DNA of 57,468 bases from contig NZ_LT797701.1 in assembly GCF_900009135.1 (NCBI RefSeq), positions 159,075-216,542 of the forward strand. The letters run 5' to 3'. Origin of the DNA: Planktothrix sp. PCC 11201. Its GTDB lineage: Bacteria > Cyanobacteriota > Cyanobacteriia > Cyanobacteriales > Microcoleaceae. The position numbers and the translations under genes were made by a program. Under the pieces are notes generated by a model. The model did no database searches and was not told the DNA's origin. It worked only from the letters and a program-made list of their open reading frames with translations. Positions 52,751 to 57,468 of this stretch are shown here, piece by piece; position 1 is the first letter of the stretch; the number at the start of each line of letters is the position of its first letter.

Positions 52751-53465
52751 ACAAACCTCCAACTAAGGTTCCAACAGGTTCACCACTCACCGCCCGGCTG
52801 ATATTTCCCCGCACAGTGAGATCAAATACAATAATCGGGATATTATTTTCTTTGCACAGCGCGATCGCTGTACTATCCATCACCCGTAAATCATGGGTGA
52901 GAACGTAGCTGTATGTCAATGTTTGGTAGCGTTTGGCGTCCGGGTTATGTTTCGGATCGCTATCATAGATGCCGTCTACCTTGGTCGCTTTGAAAATCAC
53001 TTCCGCATCAATCTCCGCCGCCCTTAACGCTGCGGTGGTGTCCGTGGTGAAAAAAGGATTTCCCGAACCCGCCCCAAAAATCACCACCCGATTGAGTTCT
53101 AGGTGGCGAATGGCTTTGCGTCTAATATAGGGTTCAGCGATTTCCTGCATGGCGATCGCCGTTTGTACCCGGGTTGGAACCCCAATTTGTTCTAAGGCAT
53201 CTTGTAAGGTAATGGAATTCATCACCGTAGCAATCATACCGACATAATCGGCTGTGGCTCGATCCATGCCCCCGGCGGCGGCCTTCACCCCCCGAAAAAT
53301 GTTACCGCCCCCGACCACAATGGCGACTTGTACTCCTTGATTTACCACTTCGGCGACTTCTTGAGCGATCTCTTGAACCACCGATGGATCAATGCCATAG
53401 CCCAAATCTCCCATCAGGGCTTCGCCACTTAATTTGAGTAAAATGCGTTTGTACGCTGTTCCCAT
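52737..53465 (-). CDS. pyrH: UMP kinase (uridylate kinase)
   Basis: PyrH phosphorylates UMP to UDP, the second stage of pyrimidine nucleotide supply. The 242-residue amino-acid-kinase-fold protein has [35 protein letters not shown], the [18 protein letters not shown] block and [15 protein letters not shown]. The active Lys and Gly loops are intact. GGGGG lies shortly before the ATG. pyrH-frr is a common gene pair, here overlapping by 14 bases. A short repeat of ATCAG type lies upstream of the promoter region. Confidence 0.96.
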   Translation of the reverse strand: MGTAYKRILLKLSGEALMGDLGYGIDPSVVQEIAQEVAEVVNQGVQVAIVVGGGNIFRGVKAAAGGMDRATADYVGMIATVMNSITLQDALEQIGVPTRVQTAIAMQEIAEPYIRRKAIRHLELNRVVIFGAGSGNPFFTTDTTAALRAAEIDAEVIFKATKVDGIYDSDPKHNPDAKRYQTLTYSYVLTHDLRVMDSTAIALCKENNIPIIVFDLTVRGNISRAVSGEPVGTLVGGLCEVS

Positions 53466-53691
53466 CTATACCCCCATAGCCTTTGTATTCATCAAGATCG
53501 CCAATTTTCGTGAACGGATTAGGTTTATCGTTACCCGTCGCTTAGACCTCGGGGTTATCATATCAGGATATATTCAGTCATCAGTCATCAAGTATCCGCA
53601 TTATCAGTTATAAATTTACCTCTATTGTTTCAGTTTTTTGGATTTAGATCCAATTAAGACCTGAGATATTTGTCTATGGTTTTCCGAGCTA

Positions 53692-54231
53692 TCAATGTCT
53701 CCATTTAATCGAGCAACCGATCGCATCGGTGCATTCGGTCGTAATCGGTTCGTGGTTCAGGAGTTGGGCGATCGCATTTTTTAAATAGGGAACAGTGACA
53801 TTTTCAGCCAGTTGGGGACTATCATCAATTAAGCCCTGATAGCGCACAATTCCTGACCGATCTAATAAAAACGTTTCCGGGGTGTTAGTTGCCCCAAAAC
53901 AATGGGCTACATCCTGGGTAATATCTCGAATATAAGGAAAATTCAATCCCTGTTCTCTAGCAAAGATTTTCATATTCTCAAAACTATCATCGGGGTATTG
54001 AGTGGCATCATTGGCATTAATACCAACTAAAATTACACCCTGTTCCTGATAGTCTTGTTGTAACTGTTTCAGGCGATGTAAGTATGAATGAACATAGGGA
54101 CAATGGTTACACATAAAAATCACGACAACGGCTCTATATTCTTCTAAATAACGAGCCAAATGGTGAACTTCATCATCAATTCCTGGTAATTCAAAATCTG
54201 GAGCATATCGATTAATTAAAGTACCTTGCAT
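53692..54231 (-). CDS. Thioredoxin-fold protein of the TlpA/AhpC type
   Basis: The 179-residue cytoplasmic protein begins at ATG 54231. It has APDFELPGIDDEVHHLARYL, as in peroxiredoxin-like domains, followed by IFMCNHCPYVHSYLHRL with a CxxC pair. Next are GINANDATQYPDDSFENM and GATNTPETFLLDRSG, which supplies the cis-Pro region. The combination matches cyanobacterial thioredoxin family proteins of unknown redox partner. No signal peptide. A TTG start at 54255 would add eight residues and lacks a clear site. The SGNH gene lies upstream in the same orientation, 34 bases away. Confidence 0.88.
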   Translation of the reverse strand: MQGTLINRYAPDFELPGIDDEVHHLARYLEEYRAVVVIFMCNHCPYVHSYLHRLKQLQQDYQEQGVILVGINANDATQYPDDSFENMKIFAREQGLNFPYIRDITQDVAHCFGATNTPETFLLDRSGIVRYQGLIDDSPQLAENVTVPYLKNAIAQLLNHEPITTECTDAIGCSIKWRH

Positions 54232-54265
54232 AGTTAATATTTTCACCTGATTCAACCTGTCTATT

Positions 54266-55207
54266 TCATTTATTTTTATTTTTAACCCTCAATTCTTCTT
54301 CTAACCTTTGACTAATCTTTTCACTGACCAATTGATTCCCAGAGGGACTCAAATGAATATGATCTCGATACAGAGTTTCGGGTTGAGAAGTGGCTTTAAA
54401 GATCGGCAAAAAATCAATATAAATCCAATTTTGAGCCTGGGTGAATTCCGTCAATCGTTGACGGGCTTTAATTTCATAATCCCGGGATCCGGGTTCACCG
54501 ACTTCTCGCAATAAGGGGGTCATGGCTAATATAAAGTTAGCATTATTTTGCCGAGCGATCGCTTCAATCCCTTGGATCTTCTCCAAATTATATCCCACCG
54601 GGTCAGAAGGTTGGGGTTGTTGGGCGGTCGGAATCGGTTCAGAGGGTTTTAAACGGCGATTAAACACCTCCACTAACGCTAAACGAGGTGATGTATTAGG
54701 GTAGTTGCGATCGCGTCCTACAACGCCGGGATTCGGCGGCCCAGTGAATAAATCATCGGTATTGATCAATAACACAATCACCTCTGACCCAAACAGTCCA
54801 AACCGTTGTAAATAGGCCAGTTGGTTCGGTGGCCCCCAGGAATTAGCCGACACATTCAGGACTTCCCCCTGCCCCTGACGACCTAGCTGTTGGCCAATCA
54901 ACGCCGACAGAGTTTGAGATTGGTCTGTCCACCATCCCCCATTCACCAAAGAATCCCCTAACAACATCACCCGCCGCGTTCCAGAAATGGGAAGGGGAGT
55001 AATAGAGGCACTTCGCATTGAATATTGATTAATTTCAATCTGGTTGCCATAACGACGGGTTTTCTGGTTTGGGGCTAATAAATAACCGATGTCCGAGTCC
55101 CCCAAATACAAGACGGGAGAGCCCAGCCCAAAACGCAGACGCAACCCAATCTCCACCACCATCAAAACAACGAGCAATATTTCCAACAGGACTAGAACAA
55201 TTTTCAT
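54266..55207 (-). CDS. SGNH/GDSL-type hydrolase, membrane-anchored
   Basis: The 313-residue protein starts with a single hydrophobic segment (about 3-22), then has the catalytic block VMLLGDSLVNGGW with the nucleophile Ser, an LNVSANSWGPPNQLAYL block with the oxyanion Gly/Asn pair, and the terminal DHIHLSPSGNQLV with the Asp-His dyad. It is likely an esterase or lipase facing the periplasm, possibly acting on cell-envelope polysaccharide acyl groups. Substrate not known. An ANWIYIDFLPIF segment supports the fold. The next gene lies 34 bases downstream. Confidence 0.88.
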   Translation of the reverse strand: MKIVLVLLEILLVVLMVVEIGLRLRFGLGSPVLYLGDSDIGYLLAPNQKTRRYGNQIEINQYSMRSASITPLPISGTRRVMLLGDSLVNGGWWTDQSQTLSALIGQQLGRQGQGEVLNVSANSWGPPNQLAYLQRFGLFGSEVIVLLINTDDLFTGPPNPGVVGRDRNYPNTSPRLALVEVFNRRLKPSEPIPTAQQPQPSDPVGYNLEKIQGIEAIARQNNANFILAMTPLLREVGEPGSRDYEIKARQRLTEFTQAQNWIYIDFLPIFKATSQPETLYRDHIHLSPSGNQLVSEKISQRLEEELRVKNKNK

Positions 55208-55540
55208 CAGTAATCAGTGATCAGTTATCAGTGTAGAGATTTACCTGAGCGCGTCTGTACGAGTTAAAAGTTAATCGACTATTCAATTCTTTACTGATAA
55301 CTGATAACTGATTACTGGTAACTGGTAATATGATAGACTGCTGATTATAGTCTATCACCTAATCAGTAAACACCTAATCAGTACAACAGAAGACTGTTAA
55401 TTCTTGCACTGATAACTGATAACTGATAACTGATAACTGTATAATGTAATGTCTTTATTCATTTTCAGACTACCCATGCTCTGCCTTAGCCTTGGGCATA
55501 GAGGTGAGGCTGTAAAACTTTGGTGGTCGTAGGTAAATCT
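55208..55540. repeat. Short ATCAGTTATCAG repeats upstream of btpA
   Basis: The 330 bases contain many copies of AGTAATCAGTGATCAGTT- and ACTGATAACTGATAACTG-type units on both strands at 55206-55330 and 55408-55440. No gene is visible. The btpA promoter must lie in the last 100 bases. Confidence 0.75.
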
Positions 55541-56395
55541 GTGGACTTAGATCAAATCTTTAAAACTCCCAATCCTATTATCGGTGTTGTACATCTGTTG
55601 CCCCTACCGACTTCTCCCCGTTGGGGAGGAAATCTCAAAACGGTTATTGACCGCGCTGAACAAGAGGCAACAGCCCTGGCTTCGGGCGGGGTCAACGGCA
55701 TCATCGTCGAGAATTTTTTTGATGCTCCCTTTGCTAAGGATCAAGTTGATCCGGCCGTTGTCAGCGCCATGACCCTGATTGTGCAGCGGATTATGAACTT
55801 AGTGACACTGCCAATTGGGATTAATGTACTGCGTAACGACGCTCACAGTTCCTTAGCCATTGCCGCCTGTACGGGGGCTAAATTTATCCGCGTTAATGTC
55901 TTGAATGGCGTTATGGCCACAGATCAAGGGATTATCGAAGGTCACGCCCATGAGATCCTGCGCTATCGGCGAGAATTAGGCAGTGATGTCAAAATTCTAG
56001 CCGATGTTTTGGTCAAACATGGTCGTCCCTTGGGATCTCCTAACCTGACAACGGCTGTCCAAGAAACGATTGAGCGGGCCTTGGCCGATGGGGTAATTCT
56101 GTCCGGTTGGTCTACGGGCAGTCCCCCCAGTTTAGAAGATTTAGAACTAGCCCGGGCGGCGGCGATGGGAACTCCTGTCTTTATCGGCAGTGGTGCCAGT
56201 TGGGAAAATGTGGGAACCTTAATCCAAGCAGCCGATGGGGTGATTGTGTCCAGTTCCCTAAAACGCCATGGACAGATTCATCAACCGATTGATCCCAGTC
56301 GGGTCAGTCAGTTTGTAGAAACAACCCGCCGGAACTTGAATCAGTTATCAGTGATCAGTCATCAGTTATCGGTGATTAGTCAAAGCAAGAAATAA
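55541..56395 (+). CDS. btpA: BtpA, photosystem I biogenesis protein
   Basis: BtpA is a thylakoid-associated TIM-barrel protein needed for photosystem I reaction-centre accumulation. From the GTG at 55541 the protein has 284 residues and begins VDLDQIFKTPNPIIGVVHLLPLP, the family start. Later blocks are PRWGGNLKTVIDRAEQEA, GVNGIIVENFFDAPF, and GVILSGWSTGSPPSLEDL. The last 20 residues (NQLSVISHQLSVISQSKK) are encoded by ATCAG repeats and are not native. The TTG at 55520 adds seven residues and is less likely. The VKOR gene follows after 86 bases. Confidence 0.93.
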   Translation: MDLDQIFKTPNPIIGVVHLLPLPTSPRWGGNLKTVIDRAEQEATALASGGVNGIIVENFFDAPFAKDQVDPAVVSAMTLIVQRIMNLVTLPIGINVLRNDAHSSLAIAACTGAKFIRVNVLNGVMATDQGIIEGHAHEILRYRRELGSDVKILADVLVKHGRPLGSPNLTTAVQETIERALADGVILSGWSTGSPPSLEDLELARAAAMGTPVFIGSGASWENVGTLIQAADGVIVSSSLKRHGQIHQPIDPSRVSQFVETTRRNLNQLSVISHQLSVISQSKK

Positions 56396-56480
56396 TCAGT
56401 GAAATAGCGAGTTGATTGTCTTGACTCCTAACTGTTCACTCTTACACTGATAACTGATAACTGTTTACCGATAACTGATT
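56338..56480. repeat. Short ATCAGT repeats crossing the btpA 3' end
   Basis: CAGTTATCAGTGATCAGTC begins within the last 20 codons of btpA, and further ACTGATAACTG units lie up to the VKOR start. Read in frame, they make the VISHQLSVIS tail. Confidence 0.75.
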
Positions 56481-56481
56481 T

Positions 56482-57402
56482 ATGGGACGTTCTACCCCTT
56501 GGATTCATCACTGGTCACGGCCGATTATTGTGGCGATCGCTCTAATCGGTGTGATCGAAAATGTCTATTTAACCAGTATTAAACTCCTGGGTGGGACGGC
56601 GGTTTGTCCCACTTCTGGCTGTGAAGAAGTTCTCAATAGTCCTTATGCGACGGTCTTGGGTTTACCCTTAACTCTATTTGGGTTTTTGGCCTATACGACG
56701 GTTTTGCTGTTAGCTATTGCTCCTTTGGTTTTTAACCCTACGACCCAAAAAGCCCGTCGCCAAGCGGTGGAAACTCAGACGAGGTTTCTTCTATTTCTTG
56801 TAACTACTGCCATGGTCTGTTTCAGTAGTTACTTAATGTTTCTGCTATTTTTCAGAATTCAGGCAATATGCCCCTACTGTATTGCCTCGGCTTTTTTCTG
56901 TGTGAGTCTATTTGTTATAACTTTAATAGGCACCCATTGGGAAGATCGGGGTCAACTTTGGTTATCGGGTCTTGGGGTCGGGATGATTACCGCAATTGTA
57001 GCTCTGGGTTTATACAATAGCGTTGGCGACATCAATACTCCCAACTCTTTCAGTGATAGTAGTGGTGGTAACACGGGGTTAGCGATTACTACCACATCCG
57101 GGCCAGCAGAAATCGCTTTAGCTCGTCACTTGACCCAAATTGGAGCCAAGGAATATGGAGCCTATTGGTGTCCTCACTGTTACGATCAAAAACAACTCTT
57201 TGGGAAAGAGGCGTTTGCTATAATTAATTATATTGAGTGCACTACTGACGGCAAAAATTCTCAAACCCAACTTTGCAAAAAAGCTGGTATTCAGGGTTTC
57301 CCGACTTGGGAAATAGGGGGTAAATTATACCCGGGAATCCAACCTTTAGAAAAATTAGCTGAATTATCCGACTATCAGGGGCAACGGGAGCAGGGGAAGT
57401 AA
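56482..57402 (+). CDS. VKOR-thioredoxin fusion, disulfide-forming quinone oxidoreductase
   Basis: The protein makes disulfides in exported proteins and passes electrons to quinone. The 306-residue product has a VKOR domain with four or five membrane helices (about 15-178), with Cys42/Cys47 (CPTSGC) as the loop pair and Cys130-Pro-Tyr-Cys133 as the redox centre. A linker leads to a thioredoxin-like domain (about 205-300) with Cys230-Pro-His-Cys233, a second Cys253/Cys265 pair and cis-Pro274. This is the normal cyanobacterial arrangement. The last residues, GQREQGK, come from the G-rich tandem repeat that continues to the window end. Confidence 0.93.
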   Translation: MGRSTPWIHHWSRPIIVAIALIGVIENVYLTSIKLLGGTAVCPTSGCEEVLNSPYATVLGLPLTLFGFLAYTTVLLLAIAPLVFNPTTQKARRQAVETQTRFLLFLVTTAMVCFSSYLMFLLFFRIQAICPYCIASAFFCVSLFVITLIGTHWEDRGQLWLSGLGVGMITAIVALGLYNSVGDINTPNSFSDSSGGNTGLAITTTSGPAEIALARHLTQIGAKEYGAYWCPHCYDQKQLFGKEAFAIINYIECTTDGKNSQTQLCKKAGIQGFPTWEIGGKLYPGIQPLEKLAELSDYQGQREQGK

Positions 57403-57468
57403 AGAGAGCAGGGGGAGCAGGGGAAGCAGGGGAGGCAGGGGAAGCAGGGGAAGCAGGGGGAGCAGGGG
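57380..57468. repeat. G-rich tandem repeat (GGGGAAGCA units)
   Basis: About nine near-copies of GGGGAGCA or GGGGAAGCA extend to the window edge, the reverse complement of the repeat at 5055-5123. It overlaps the last codons of the VKOR gene. It is cut by the window. Confidence 0.85.

Noticed and set aside
1-57468. tRNA, rRNA, riboswitch and prophage genes
   Set aside because: I looked for T-loop sequences, rRNA-like blocks, structural phage genes and integrases in the spacers and found none I could support.

Overview
The window looks like chromosomal DNA from a filamentous, non-heterocystous cyanobacterium of the Oscillatoriales. A Planktothrix-like genome is my inference from gene content, not a database result. 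Support for a cyanobacterium comes from the photosystem II extrinsic proteins PsbV and PsbU, plastocyanin, BtpA, a cyanobacterial ClpP1, a hetZ-patU pair, two bilin-type photoreceptor kinases, abundant HIP1 octamers (GCGATCGC), and several families of short dispersed repeats typical of these genomes.

Layout. 1-5140: repeat-rich edge, a small membrane protein, arogenate dehydrogenase (tyrA), and two tandem pentapeptide-repeat paralogs separated by a MITE-like element. 5141-9375: a divergent DinG-like helicase, a Uma2 nuclease-like protein, a MITE with a perfect 9-bp target duplication, clpP1 and an HGSNAT-like membrane acyltransferase. 9376-16887: an unknown protein, hypF carrying in-frame repeat insertions, a membrane-anchored pentapeptide protein, an SMR transporter, a spherulin-4-like secreted protein and a HAD hydrolase. 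17040-19461: a small unknown gene, pilD, a DUF2007 gene and accD. 19537-20940: a TnpB-only IS200/IS605-type element. 20984-27010: an IF2-N-like small protein, psbV, petE, small conserved genes, an SDR-like protein, and a fusion of zinc ribbon, kinase-like region and PP2C phosphatase with a C-terminal membrane helix. 27011-32600: a leader and a very large CRISPR array of 74 repeats and 73 spacers, with no cas gene anywhere in the window. 32662-37929: an unknown gene, then hetZ, patU and a TgpA-type membrane protein whose transglutaminase catalytic residues are replaced. 38529-44966: psbU, nadB, a truncated secreted-protein remnant, small conserved genes and a cell-wall amidase. 45091-50726: two adjacent hybrid photoreceptor histidine kinases, one with two cyanobacteriochrome GAF domains and one with a knotless-phytochrome module plus a DXCF cyanobacteriochrome. 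50924-57402: a geranylgeranyl-reductase-family flavoprotein, pyrH-frr, a thioredoxin-fold protein, an SGNH hydrolase, btpA and a VKOR-thioredoxin fusion.

How the genes relate. Most genes are housekeeping or photosynthetic and sit in short transcription units (pyrH-frr, hetZ-patU, pilD-DUF2007). The accessory layer is the CRISPR array, the TnpB element, the MITEs and the repeats. Repeats have entered coding sequences (hypF, tnpB, btpA, the VKOR gene and one photoreceptor kinase) without breaking the frame. The strongest leads for follow-up are the large array with no local cas genes, the paired photoreceptor kinases, the pseudo-transglutaminase behind hetZ-patU, and the kinase-like/PP2C fusion beside the array. 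All start-site, boundary and function calls come from reading the sequence only.
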